Shown here piece by piece: positions 1 through 10,775 of a DNA stretch of 64,000 nucleotides; the stretch's first letter is position 1, and every line of letters starts with the position of its first letter. The translations under genes were made by a program, and so were the position numbers. A model generated the notes under the pieces. It saw nothing but the letters and a program-made list of their open reading frames with translations. It was not told the DNA's origin and ran no database searches. Source of the DNA: Roseicella frigidaeris (GTDB lineage: Bacteria > Pseudomonadota > Alphaproteobacteria > Acetobacterales > Acetobacteraceae); the NCBI RefSeq assembly GCF_003258945.1, contig NZ_QLIX01000002.1:372843-436842 (forward strand). Direction: 5' to 3'.

Positions 1-953
1 TCGGCGACTGGACGCCGCGGCAGACCCAGATCGGCTGGGTGGAGAGCTGCCTGAACGGCGGCGTGACCACCATGATCTCGGCCGGCGAGGTGCATCTGCC
101 GGGCCGCCCGAAGGACATACTCGGCCTGAAGGCGCTGGCGATCACCGCGCAGCGGGCCTTCGAGAATGCCCGGCCGGCCGGGGTGAAGGTGCTCGCCGGG
201 GCGCCGGTGCTCGAGAAGGGCATGGTCGAGAGCGATTTCGCCGAGCTGGCGGCGGCCGGCGTCACCCTGCTCGGCGAGGTCGGGCTCGGCTCGGTCAAGG
301 CCGGCTACGAGGCGCGCGAGATGGTCGCCTGGGCCCGCCGCCACGGCATCCAGAGCACCATCCATACCGGCGGCCCCTCGATCCCCGGCAGCGGGCTGAT
401 CGACCGGGACACGGTGCTCGAGGCCGATGCCGACATCATCGGCCATATCAATGGCGGCCATACCAGCCTGCCGGAGGCGCATGTCTGCGAGCTCTGCGAG
501 CGGTCGAGCCGCGCCATCGAGATCGTGCACAACGGCAACGAGCGGGTGGCGATCGCGGCGGTGCAGGCGGCGCGGGATCTGGGGCAGCTGCACCGGGTCA
601 TCCTCGGCACCGACAGCCCGGCCGGCTCGGGAGTGCAGCCGCTCGGCATCCTGCGGCTGGTCTCGCTGCTCTCCTCGCTCGGCGGCATCCCGGCCGCCGA
701 GGCCATCGCGCTGGCCACCGGCAACACCGCGCGCATCCGGGCCCTCGATGCCGGGCTGCTGGAGGTGGGGCGCGCGGCCGACCTGGTCTTCCTCGACCGG
801 GCGCAGCACACAGCCGGCCGCGACCTGCTGCACAGCATCGAGCTCGGCGACATCCCGGGCATCGGCGGCGTCATGATCGATGGCGCCATGCGCTGCGGCC
901 GCAGCCGCAACACCCCGCCGGCCGAGCGGGTGCCCGAGGTCCTCGGACACTGA
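1..953 (+). CDS. Enamidase-like amidohydrolase, 5' end missing
   Basis: The frame is open from base 3, before the first possible start (GTG at 39), so the gene begins outside the window. The translated piece reads GDWTPRQ at its start, then HTGGPSIPGSG, ADIIGHINGGHTS and LGTDSPAGSG, ending with an amidohydrolase C-terminal segment (GRAADLVFLD). These blocks resemble enamidase, the metal-dependent enzyme of nicotinate degradation that opens 6-oxo-tetrahydronicotinate. HTGG and GHINGG would supply metal-binding histidines and GTDSP the catalytic aspartate, by family analogy. No other nicotinate genes are visible, so the substrate is uncertain; a related cyclic amide or imide is equally possible. 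Confidence 0.75.
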   Translation, partial: GDWTPRQTQIGWVESCLNGGVTTMISAGEVHLPGRPKDILGLKALAITAQRAFENARPAGVKVLAGAPVLEKGMVESDFAELAAAGVTLLGEVGLGSVKAGYEAREMVAWARRHGIQSTIHTGGPSIPGSGLIDRDTVLEADADIIGHINGGHTSLPEAHVCELCERSSRAIEIVHNGNERVAIAAVQAARDLGQLHRVILGTDSPAGSGVQPLGILRLVSLLSSLGGIPAAEAIALATGNTARIRALDAGLLEVGRAADLVFLDRAQHTAGRDLLHSIELGDIPGIGGVMIDGAMRCGRSRNTPPAERVPEVLGH

Positions 954-1033
954 GCGCGACCGAGGAGGCGACCGCGCCCGGGCGCCTGCCCGGCTGGCGG
1001 CGCGGCATCCGCAACGGGCTGCTGCTCGGCGCC

Positions 1034-1999
<966 letters not shown>

Positions 2000-2011
2000 A
2001 GGGATCAGAGG

Positions 2012-3121
2012 ATGGCGAGCGCGCGCTCTGGCTTCATGGATCTGCTGCGGCTCGTGCCGCGCGGGGGGCCGGCGATCTGCAACGTTTCCGTGACGAATCT
2101 GTGCAACGCCACCTGCGACTTCTGCAATTTCGCCCATGACAAGGGCTTCGTGACGCATCGCCGCTCTCTCGACGCCGCGCGGTTCGAGGCGGCGCTGGGG
2201 CGGCTGCGCGAGCAGGCCGGGGTGCGCTTCGTCACCTTCATGGGCGGCGAGCCGCTGCTGCATCCGAAGATCCTCGACATGGTCCGCACCGCGACGGCCA
2301 TGGGGGTGCAGCCGACGCTCGTGACCAATGGCTGGCTGCTGCCGCCGAAGGCGGAGGCGCTGGCGGAGGCCGGCATCACCACGCTGTTCATCTCGATCGA
2401 CGCGGCCGAGGCCGAGGTGCACGAGAAGAACCGCGGCCTGAAGGGCGTCTGCAAGCGCATCCGGGAAGCCACGGGCATCCTGCAGGCGCGCGGCGTGACG
2501 GTGATCGCCTCGGTCGCCATGACGCGGCTGGTGAAGGATTACGACGCGCTGGCGCGCTTCGTGCAGTCGCTCGGCTTCTCGGCCATCACCTTCTCCTATC
2601 CGCGCAAGGCGGCGCTCGGCTCCAACTCCCTGGTCTGGTCGGAGGACAGCGATCTCGTCGACATGTCGAAGGAGGAGCTGCTGGCCGCCTTCGACGGCGC
2701 CGAGGCGGCGCGCGCCATCATCCCGGTGCACAACCCGCGCGCCGGCATCGCCGACATGCGGCGCCGGCTCTCCGGCCAGGGCGAGCGCTTCGTCTGCCAT
2801 GCCGGCTACAAGTATTTCTACATGGACTGGAATTACGACCTCTGGCGCTGCGAGGACTGGGCGACGCCGCTCTCCTCGGTCTGGGACTTCACGCCGGAGA
2901 AGATGGTGCGGGATGGCTGCCAGGCCTGCACCACCGATTGCTACCGCGATGCCAGCATCATGCTGCATTTCCCGGTGGCGATCGGCGACGCCTTCGCGCG
3001 GATGCGCGAGGGGCGGCCCTTCAAGGCGCTCGCCGCGCTCGCCGACCGCCGCAATGCCGGCTCGGTCGGCGCCGTGATCGGCCATGGCAGCCGGCTGGCG
3101 CGGCTGGCCGGCGCGGGCTGA
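2012..3121 (+). CDS. Radical SAM protein with SPASM-like C-terminal cysteines
   Basis: 369 residues. C31, C35 and C38 form the CxxxCxxC motif that binds the SAM-coordinating 4Fe-4S cluster, followed by MGGEPLLHP (the GGE motif) and a TIM-barrel-like core. Further cysteines near the C terminus (CHAGYK, RCEDW, CQACTTDC) resemble an auxiliary-cluster SPASM or twitch domain. The start is ATG 2012 with AGAGG upstream. The pairing with an HpnL-like membrane protein suggests a lipid or hopanoid modification, but the sequence is not obviously HpnH or HpnJ. Substrate unknown. Confidence 0.8.
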   Translation: MASARSGFMDLLRLVPRGGPAICNVSVTNLCNATCDFCNFAHDKGFVTHRRSLDAARFEAALGRLREQAGVRFVTFMGGEPLLHPKILDMVRTATAMGVQPTLVTNGWLLPPKAEALAEAGITTLFISIDAAEAEVHEKNRGLKGVCKRIREATGILQARGVTVIASVAMTRLVKDYDALARFVQSLGFSAITFSYPRKAALGSNSLVWSEDSDLVDMSKEELLAAFDGAEAARAIIPVHNPRAGIADMRRRLSGQGERFVCHAGYKYFYMDWNYDLWRCEDWATPLSSVWDFTPEKMVRDGCQACTTDCYRDASIMLHFPVAIGDAFARMREGRPFKALAALADRRNAGSVGAVIGHGSRLARLAGAG

Positions 3122-3135
3122 CGGGGAGGGTCGCG

Positions 3136-3720
3136 ATGCCCGCCGTCATCCGCAAGCTGGTTACCCTCCTCGACGAGACCCGGCGGGAGATGCGCCGCGA
3201 CCTGCCGCGGCCGGTGCGGCGGGCCGTGGCCTGCGCGGTGATCGAGAATCCCTTCGCCGGCCGCTACGAGGAAGATCTCGGCCTGCTGGTCGAGCAGGGC
3301 GCGGAACTCGGGGCGCTGCTGGCGGCGCGGGCCATCGCCGCCCTCGGCATCCCCGGCGAGCAGGTGGAGAGCTTCGGCAAGGCCGCCGTGGTGGGCGAGG
3401 CGGGGGAGCTCGAGCACGCGGCGGCGCTGCTGCATCCGAAGATGGGCGCCCCGGTCCGGGCCGCGCTCGGCAAGGGGCCGGCCCTCATTCCCTCGGCCAA
3501 GAAGTCGGGCGGGCCGGGCACCGCGATCGACGTGCCGCTCGGGCACAAGGATGCCGCCTTCGTGCGCAGCCATTTCGATGCCATCGAGGCACGGGTGCCG
3601 GATGCCCCGCGCGCGGACGAGATCCTGCTCTGCCTGGCGCTGACCGATGGCGGGCGACCCTGGCCGCGGATCGGCGGCCTCGGCAAGGCGGAGATCGAGG
3701 GGCGCGACGGGTTGCGCTGA
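3136..3720 (+). CDS. AA_synth family (DUF1185) protein
   Basis: 194 residues, start ATG 3136 with GGGGAGGG upstream, 14 bases after the radical SAM gene. The sequence (FAGRYEEDLGLLVE, GKAAVVGEAGELEHAAALLHPKMG, GTAIDVPLGHKDAAFVRSHFD) matches the 'amino acid synthesis family protein' group, which adopts a YjgF/chorismate-mutase-like trimer fold. The biochemical role of this family is not established; members commonly sit in catabolic operons in Proteobacteria. Here it closes the four-gene set that begins with the enamidase-like gene. Confidence 0.8.
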   Translation: MPAVIRKLVTLLDETRREMRRDLPRPVRRAVACAVIENPFAGRYEEDLGLLVEQGAELGALLAARAIAALGIPGEQVESFGKAAVVGEAGELEHAAALLHPKMGAPVRAALGKGPALIPSAKKSGGPGTAIDVPLGHKDAAFVRSHFDAIEARVPDAPRADEILLCLALTDGGRPWPRIGGLGKAEIEGRDGLR

Positions 3721-4020
3721 CGGGCAGGGCCACGCGGCCCGCGCGAACCCGGCGCCGCCGCGACGGCGCTCGCAGGGTTTCGTCGGGTCGCGGGGCCCGC
3801 GGCCGGGGCTGAAGCCCCTGCACTCCCTTGCATTTCGGCCAACGGCCAGCCATACCTTGCCGCAACGACGGACGGTGTCCCGAGCCTGCTGCCGCGCCAG
3901 GATGGCGCCGGGGTGGCGGGACACGCCAGAAACCGCTCAACCGCATTCCGGAGCTCTGCACCGAACGGGGGCGTGGCGTCCGGGATGCCCAGACCTGCCG
4001 CAACGGGGAGAACGATCCGG
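3721..4020 (+). other. 300-base non-coding gap before the ABC importer operon
   Basis: No gene supported. A frame in register with livG extends up to 3913 but looks like read-through of non-coding sequence. The gap holds a small GC-rich palindrome (GGGGCTGAAGCCCC, 3805-3818) and probably the promoter of the importer operon, but no convincing -35/-10 pair could be picked out. Confidence 0.4.
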
Positions 4021-4796
4021 GTGTCTGACACCATCCTGGAAACCGAAGGGCTGACCAAGGAATTCATGGGATTCGTCGCCGTCGGCGACGTGTCCCTGAA
4101 GATCCGTCGCGGCAGCATCCATGGCCTGATCGGCCCGAATGGTGCCGGCAAGACGACATGCTTCAACCTTCTAACCAAATTCCTGCAGCCGACGCGGGGC
4201 CGCATCCAGTATGACGGGCGCGACATCACCGGCATGAAGCCGGCCGAGGTGGCGCGTCTCGGCCTGGTGCGGAGCTTCCAGATCTCGGCGGTCTTCCCGC
4301 ACCTGACGGTGCTGGAGAATGTCCGCGTCGCCCTGCAGCGGCAGCGCGGCGGCAGCTTCGACTTCTGGCGTTCCGACACGCTGCTGAGGCAGTACGACGA
4401 CCGCGCCCGGGCGCTGCTCGGCGATGTCGGGCTGACCGGCTACGAGAGCCTGCCGGCAGGCGAGCTGCCCTATGGGCGCAAGCGGGCGCTCGAGATCGCC
4501 ACGACCCTGGCGATGGAGCCGCAGATGATGCTGCTCGACGAGCCGACCGCCGGCATGACGCATGAGGATGTCGACCGCATCGTGGCGCTGGTGAAGCGCG
4601 TCGCGGTCGGGCGGACCGTGCTGCTGGTCGAGCACAACCTGAAGGTGGTCTCCGGCCTTTGCGACCGCATCACCGTGCTGACGCGCGGGCGGGTGCTGGC
4701 CGAGGGGGACTACCAGACCGTGGCCAGGAATCCGGACGTCATCGCGGCCTATCTGGGGACCGAGGCGCATACCGTGACCGAGGGAGTGCCGGTCTG

Positions 4797-4797
<1 letters not shown>
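4021..4797 (+). CDS. livG: Branched-chain amino acid-type ABC importer ATPase LivG
   Basis: 258 residues from GTG 4021 (protein starts VSDTILETEG), chosen because GGGGAG lies upstream and the ABC fold begins directly. Walker A GPNGAGKTT is near residue 38, the degenerate signature LPYGRKRALEIA is typical of LivG, and Walker B is MMLLDEPTAGM. It energises uptake by the permeases encoded at 10776-12657. The stop overlaps the next ATG (TGATG), so translation of the two ATPases is probably coupled. The substrate cannot be read from the ATPase. Confidence 0.93.
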
Positions 4798-5537
<740 letters not shown>

Positions 5538-5587
5538 CAGGGGGCGCGGCCGCCGCGCCCGAGCCGCCGCAGGGAGAAGACCGGACG

Positions 5588-6817
5588 ATGCTGACTGACC
5601 GCCGCGGCCTGCTGGCCGGTGCCGCCGCCCTCGGTGTCTCGCCGCTCCTCGGCCGCAGGGCCGGGGCGCAGGCGGGCCCGACGCTGAAGATCGGCGTGCT
5701 GAACGACCAGTCGGGGGTCTATCGCGACATCTCCGGCCCCACCTCCGTCGCCTGCGTCCGCCAGGCGGTGCAGGATGCCGGCAGCCGCGGCTTCCAGGTG
5801 GAGATCCTCAGCGCCGACCACCAGAACAAGCCGGATGTCGGCTCGAACATCGCGCGCCAGTGGATCGACCGCGACGGCGTCGACGTGATCGTCGACGTGC
5901 CGAACAGCGCCGTGGCGCTGGCGGTGAACGGCGTCGTCCGCGAGAAGAACAAGGTCTACCTCAACAGCACCGCGGCGACCGCCGATCTCACCGGCCCGCA
6001 ATGCTCGCCGAACACGGTGCACTGGACCTACGACACCTGGATGCTGGCGCGCTCGACCGGCGGCGCCATGGTGAAGGCCGGCGGCGACAGCTGGTTCTTC
6101 CTGACCGCCGACTACGCCTTCGGCCATGCGCTGGAGCGCGACACCACGGCCTTCATCAAGGCGCAGAACGGCCATGTGGTGGGCGCGGTCCGGCATCCGC
6201 TGAGCAACACGGACTTCTCCTCCTTCCTCGTGCAGGCCCAGGCCTCCCGCGCCAAGGTCATCGGCCTCGCCAATGCCGGCACCGACACGGTGAACGCGGT
6301 GAAGCAGGCGGCGGAGTTCGGCCTGACCCGGCGCGGCACCAAGCTCGCCGTGCTGCTGATGTTCATCAACGACGTGCATGGACTCGGGCTGCAGGCGGCG
6401 CAGGGCCTGGTCTGCACCGAGACCTTCTACTGGGACCTCAACGACCGCACGCGCGCCTTCACGGCCAAGGTGAAGCCGCACCTGGCCGGCAACATGCCGG
6501 CGATGTCGCATGCCGGCTGCTACGCCGCGGTCCTGCACTACCTGAAGGCGGTCGGCGACATGGGGGCGGCGCAGGCCAAGGCCTCGGGCGCCGAGGCGGT
6601 GGCCCGGATGAAGGCGATGCCGACCGATGACGACTGCTTCGGCAAGGGCAGCATCCGGGCGGATGGGCGCAAGATCCACCCCTCCTACCTGTTCGAGGTG
6701 AAGACCCCGGCCGAGAGCAAGGCCCCCTGGGATTACTACAAGCTGCTTCAGACGACGCCGGCGGAGGAGGCCTTCCGGCCGCTCGCCGAGGGGGGCTGCC
6801 CGCTCGTCAAGAGCTGA
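5588..6817 (+). CDS. ABC importer substrate-binding protein, paralogue 1
   Basis: 409 residues, type I periplasmic receptor of the LivK/Peripla_BP_6 class. The N terminus (TDRRGLLAG, then a hydrophobic stretch ending AGAQAG) has a twin-arginine-type signal. Conserved blocks shared with the other four paralogues include IGVLNDQSG, DHQNKPD, TADYAFGHALERD, FYWDLNDRTR and TPAEEAFRPL. The start ATG 5588 follows AGGGAG. First of four tandem receptor genes between the ATPase and permease genes; probably delivers its own ligand to the shared LivHMGF transporter. Ligand unknown. Confidence 0.92.
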   Translation: MLTDRRGLLAGAAALGVSPLLGRRAGAQAGPTLKIGVLNDQSGVYRDISGPTSVACVRQAVQDAGSRGFQVEILSADHQNKPDVGSNIARQWIDRDGVDVIVDVPNSAVALAVNGVVREKNKVYLNSTAATADLTGPQCSPNTVHWTYDTWMLARSTGGAMVKAGGDSWFFLTADYAFGHALERDTTAFIKAQNGHVVGAVRHPLSNTDFSSFLVQAQASRAKVIGLANAGTDTVNAVKQAAEFGLTRRGTKLAVLLMFINDVHGLGLQAAQGLVCTETFYWDLNDRTRAFTAKVKPHLAGNMPAMSHAGCYAAVLHYLKAVGDMGAAQAKASGAEAVARMKAMPTDDDCFGKGSIRADGRKIHPSYLFEVKTPAESKAPWDYYKLLQTTPAEEAFRPLAEGGCPLVKS

Positions 6818-6860
6818 GCCTCCGGGGCCTGCCGCGGGGCGAGGCCGCGGGGAAGAAGAA

Positions 6861-6881
6861 GCGCCGGGGCCAACCCGGCGC
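6861..6881 (+). other. Hairpin between receptor genes 1 and 2
   Basis: GCGCCGGG (6861-6868) and CCCGGCGC (6874-6881) form an 8-bp perfect stem with a 5-base loop and no T run. It could stabilise or partly terminate the transcript after the first receptor gene, setting receptor excess over transporter; this is inference. Confidence 0.35.
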
Positions 6882-6905
6882 AGCAGGGATGAAGGGAGCG
6901 ACGGG

Positions 6906-8135
6906 ATGGAGCTGGGACGAAGAGGGCTTCTGGCCACGGTGTCGGCCGCCGGCATGGCGACCGCGCTGCCGCGGCTGTCGCGTGCGCAGGCGGCGAACAC
7001 CATCCGCATCGGCGTCATGACCGACATGTCCGGCACCTACCGCGACAATACCGGGCCTGGCTCCGTGGCCTGCACCCAGCAGGCCGTGGCCGAGTTCGGC
7101 AGCCGCGGCTTCCCCGTCGAGGTGCTGGTGGCCGACCACCAGAACAAGCCCGATATCGGCGTCAACCTGGCGCGGCAATGGTACGACCAGGGCGTCGACG
7201 TCATCCTCGACATCCCGACCAGCTCGGTCGGCCTGGCCGTGCAGAACGTGGCGCGCGAGAAGAACAAGATCGCGCTCAATGTCGGTTCCGCCACCTCGGA
7301 TCTCACGGGCGCGCAATGCAGCCCGACCGGCATCCACTGGGCCTACGACACCTATCAGCTCGCGCGCTCGACCGGCGGCGCAACGGTGAAGGCCGGCGGC
7401 GACAGTTGGTTCTTCATCACTGCCGACTACGCCTTCGGCCATGCGCTGGAGCGCGACGCCAGCAATTTCGTCCGCGCGGCCGGCGGCAAGGTGCTCGGCA
7501 CGGTGCGCACGCCCTTCCCGGCGACCAGCGATTTCTCCTCCTTCCTGGTGCAGGCGCAGGCGGCGAAGCCGAAGGTGATCGGCCTGGCCAATGCCGGGCT
7601 CGACACGATCAACTGCGTGAAGCAGGCGGCGGAGTTCGGCATCACCCGGCGCGGCATCAAGCTCGCCTCGCTGCTGCTCTTCATCACCGACGTGCACAGC
7701 ATCGGGCTGCAGACGGGGCAGGGGCTGGTCTGCTCCGAGACTTTCTACTGGGACCTCAACGACCGGACCCGCGCCTTCACCAGGCGCGTGCTGCCGAAGA
7801 TGCCGAACCTGCACCCCAATTGCATCCATGCCGGCTGCTACTCGGCGGCGCTGCATTTCCTGAAGGCGGTGGCCGATATGGGCGTGCCGGCGGCCAAGGC
7901 CTCCGGCGCCGACATCGTGGCGCGGATGAAGGCGATGCCCACCGAGGACGATGCCTTCGGCGCCGGCCGGATCCGCGAGGACGGGCGCAAGCTCTGTCCG
8001 TCCTACCTGCTCGAGGTGAAGGCGCCGGAGGAGAGCAAGGCGCCCTGGGACTACTACAAGGTGTTGCAGACGACGCCGGCGGAGGAGGCCTTCCGGCCGC
8101 TCGCCGATGGCAAGTGCCCGCTCGTCAAGAGTTAG
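6906..8135 (+). CDS. ABC importer substrate-binding protein, paralogue 2
   Basis: 409 residues, same family and length as its neighbours. The signal (LGRRGLLATV, ending LSRAQAAN) has a twin arginine. Shared blocks DHQNKPD, TADYAFGHALERD, FYWDLNDRTR and TPAEEAFRPL are intact, so it is not a decayed copy. It differs from paralogue 1 in the N-terminal lobe (YRDNTGPGSVACTQQAV) and in the stretch LPKMPNLHPNCIHAG, regions likely to shape ligand choice. Start ATG 6906 preceded by GAAGGGAG. Confidence 0.92.
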   Translation: MELGRRGLLATVSAAGMATALPRLSRAQAANTIRIGVMTDMSGTYRDNTGPGSVACTQQAVAEFGSRGFPVEVLVADHQNKPDIGVNLARQWYDQGVDVILDIPTSSVGLAVQNVAREKNKIALNVGSATSDLTGAQCSPTGIHWAYDTYQLARSTGGATVKAGGDSWFFITADYAFGHALERDASNFVRAAGGKVLGTVRTPFPATSDFSSFLVQAQAAKPKVIGLANAGLDTINCVKQAAEFGITRRGIKLASLLLFITDVHSIGLQTGQGLVCSETFYWDLNDRTRAFTRRVLPKMPNLHPNCIHAGCYSAALHFLKAVADMGVPAAKASGADIVARMKAMPTEDDAFGAGRIREDGRKLCPSYLLEVKAPEESKAPWDYYKVLQTTPAEEAFRPLADGKCPLVKS

Positions 8136-8193
8136 CGCGAGGCATGGCCGCATCCGGGCAGGGCGCCCGGCGGCCTGGTAGGGAGAGGTTCGC

Positions 8194-9423
8194 ATGACGC
8201 TTACCCGCCGCGGATTCGTCGCCGCTTCGGTTGGTACCACCCTGATGCCGGCCCTGCCGCGGCTCGCGCGCGCGCAGGCGGCCAACACCATCCGGATCGG
8301 CGTGCTCAACGACCAGTCCGGCTCCTATCGCGACATCAGCGGCCCCTACGGCATCCAGTGCACCCATCAGGCGGTGCAGGAGTTCGGCAACAAGGGCTTC
8401 AATGTCGAGGTCGTCACCGCGGACCACCAGAACAAGCCGGATGTGGGCGCCAACATCGCCCGGCAATGGTACGACCAGGGCGTCGACCTCATCATCGACG
8501 TGCCGACCAGCTCCGTCGGCCTCGCGGTGAACAACGTCGCGCGCGAGAAGAACAAGCCCTACATCAACACCGGCTCCGCGACCTCGGACCTCACCGGCGC
8601 CCAGTGCACGCCGGTGACCATCGCCTGGATGTACGACACCTACATGCTGGCGAAGTCGACCGGCGGCGCCATGGTCAAGGCCGGCGGCGACAGCTGGTAC
8701 TTCATCACCGCCGACTACGCCTTCGGCCATGCGCTGGAGCGCGACACCACCGGCTTCATCAAGGCCGCCGGCGGCAAGGTGCTCGGCAGCGTGAAATATC
8801 CCTTCCCGGCGACGTCGGACTTCTCCTCCTTCCTGTTGCAGGCGAAATCCTCGCGCGCGAAGGTCATCGGCCTCGCCAATGCCGGCGCCGACACGGTGAA
8901 CAGCATCAAGCAGGCAGCCGAGTTCGGCCTGATGAAGGGCGGCGTCAAGCTCGCGGCGCTGCTGATGTTCATCCCCGACGTGCATGCGCTCGGCCTCGAG
9001 ACGGCGCAGGGGCTGGTGCTGACCGAGAGCTTCTACTGGGACCTCAACGACCGCACCCGCGCGGTGACGGAGCGGCTGAAGCCGCGGCTGAAGGATGTGA
9101 AGCCGAACATGGCCTCCATCGCCAACTATTCCTGCACGCTGCACTACCTGAAGGCCGTGGCGGATATGGGCGTGGCGGCGGCCAAGGGCTCCGGCGTCGA
9201 TGTCGTCAACCGCATGAAGGCGATGCCGACCGATGACGACGCCTTCGGCCCCGGCAAGATCCGCGAGGACGGGCGCAAGCTCTGCCCCTCCTACCTGTTC
9301 GAGGTGAAGACCCCGGCGGAGAGCAAGGCCCCCTGGGACTACTACAAGCTGCTGCAGACGACGCCGGCGGAGGAGGCCTTCCGGCCGCTGAACGAAGGCG
9401 GCTGCAACCTCGTCAAGTCCTAG
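8194..9423 (+). CDS. ABC importer substrate-binding protein, paralogue 3
   Basis: 409 residues, start ATG 8194 with AGGGAGAGG upstream. Twin-arginine signal TRRGFVAAS, cleavage probably after LARAQA. Carries all family blocks (IGVLNDQSG, DHQNKPDVG, TADYAFGHALERD, FYWDLNDRTR). The hinge-to-C-lobe segment (DVKPNMASIANYSCTLHYL) differs from the other copies. Intact and co-oriented with the transporter; ligand unknown. Confidence 0.92.
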   Translation: MTLTRRGFVAASVGTTLMPALPRLARAQAANTIRIGVLNDQSGSYRDISGPYGIQCTHQAVQEFGNKGFNVEVVTADHQNKPDVGANIARQWYDQGVDLIIDVPTSSVGLAVNNVAREKNKPYINTGSATSDLTGAQCTPVTIAWMYDTYMLAKSTGGAMVKAGGDSWYFITADYAFGHALERDTTGFIKAAGGKVLGSVKYPFPATSDFSSFLLQAKSSRAKVIGLANAGADTVNSIKQAAEFGLMKGGVKLAALLMFIPDVHALGLETAQGLVLTESFYWDLNDRTRAVTERLKPRLKDVKPNMASIANYSCTLHYLKAVADMGVAAAKGSGVDVVNRMKAMPTDDDAFGPGKIREDGRKLCPSYLFEVKTPAESKAPWDYYKLLQTTPAEEAFRPLNEGGCNLVKS

Positions 9424-9448
9424 GCCAGGGGAAGGGGAGGGACCGGGC

Positions 9449-10669
9449 ATGTCGATGAACCGACGCGGAGTGCTGGCGGCCGGCGCCGCCACGGCGCTGG
9501 GCGGCCTGCCGCGGGCACGGGCGCAGGACGGCCGGGTGATCCGCATCGGCGTGATGAACGACATGTCCGGTCCCTACCGGGACGCCGCGGGGCCGGGCAG
9601 CGTGGCGCTGACCCAGCAGGCGGTGCAGGATTTCGGCAGCCGCGGCTTCGCCGTCGAGGTGCTGCAGGCCGACCACCAGAACAAGCCCGATCTCGGCGCC
9701 AGCATCGCGCGGCAATGGTTCGACCAGGGCGTGGATGTCGTGGCGGACCTGCCGACCTCATCCGTGGCCCTGGCGGTGAACCAGATCGCGCGGGAGAAGA
9801 ACAAGGTCCATCTGAACTCCGGCGCCGCCACCAGCGACCTGACCGGCCCGCACTGCAGCCCGAACACGGTGCATTGGACCTACGACACCTACATGCTGGC
9901 GAAATCGACCGGCGCCGCCATCGTCAAATCCGGTGGGACCTCCTGGTTCTTCATCACCGCCGACTACGCCTTCGGCCATGCGCTGGAGCGCGACACCGGC
10001 AATTTCGTCCGCGCCCAGGGCGGCAGCGTGGTCGGCAACGCCCGCTATCCCTTCCCGGCGACGACGGATTTCTCCGCCTTCCTGCTGCAGGCGCAGGCGA
10101 GCGGGGCCAAGGTGCTCGGCCTGGCCAGCGCCTCGACCGATACGGTCAACGCCATCAAGGGGGCGCGGGAGTTCGGCCTGCAGCGCCGCATGAAGATCGC
10201 CGCCCTGCTGATGGGCCTGCCGGACGTGAAGTCGCTCGGCCTCGAGAGCGGGCAGGGGTTGTTGCTGACCGAGCCCTTCTACTGGGACCTGAACGACCGG
10301 ACCCGGGCGCTGACCCAGCGGGTGCAGGCGAAGAACCAGAACCGCCCGTCGGCCATGGAGCCGGCCGGCTGCTACGGCATGGTGTTCCACTACCTGAAGG
10401 CGGTGGCCGATCTGGGCGTGGCGGCGGCCAAGGCCAGCGGCGCCGATGTCGTGGCGCGGATGAAGGCCATGCCGACGGATGACGACGCCTTCGGCCCTGG
10501 CCGCATCCGCGCCGACGGGCGCAAGATCCATCCCAGCTACCTGTTCCAGGTGAAGGCGCCGGGCGAATCCCGCGGCCCCTGGGATCTCTACACGCTGGTC
10601 GCCACCACCCCGGCGGAGGAAGCCTTCCGCCCGCTCGCCGAGGGCAATTGCCCGCTGGTGAAGACCTGA
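9449..10669 (+). CDS. ABC importer substrate-binding protein, paralogue 4
   Basis: 406 residues, start ATG 9449 (alternative ATG 9455) after GGGGAGGG. Signal NRRGVLAAG with cleavage near ARAQDG. Family blocks are present but it is the most divergent of the tandem set (LGLASASTDTVNAIKGAREFG in place of LANAGTDTVN; GLPDVKSLGLESGQG). It ends 106 bases before the permease genes. Divergence with intact motifs suggests a changed ligand rather than decay. Confidence 0.92.
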   Translation: MSMNRRGVLAAGAATALGGLPRARAQDGRVIRIGVMNDMSGPYRDAAGPGSVALTQQAVQDFGSRGFAVEVLQADHQNKPDLGASIARQWFDQGVDVVADLPTSSVALAVNQIAREKNKVHLNSGAATSDLTGPHCSPNTVHWTYDTYMLAKSTGAAIVKSGGTSWFFITADYAFGHALERDTGNFVRAQGGSVVGNARYPFPATTDFSAFLLQAQASGAKVLGLASASTDTVNAIKGAREFGLQRRMKIAALLMGLPDVKSLGLESGQGLLLTEPFYWDLNDRTRALTQRVQAKNQNRPSAMEPAGCYGMVFHYLKAVADLGVAAAKASGADVVARMKAMPTDDDAFGPGRIRADGRKIHPSYLFQVKAPGESRGPWDLYTLVATTPAEEAFRPLAEGNCPLVKT

Positions 10670-10775
10670 CATGGCGGCGGCAGCGCTTCCGCCGACCCGC
10701 CCCGCCGCTCCCGCCTGGCCGGTCGCCGCGCGCACCGGACCAACCATCGAGAACTGAGGACCGAGACGACCCGCC

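Noticed and set aside
3805-3818. Terminator hairpin in the gap before livG
   Set aside because: The palindrome has a stem of only five to six bases with no T run, about 90 bases after the previous stop, so it is too weak to call.
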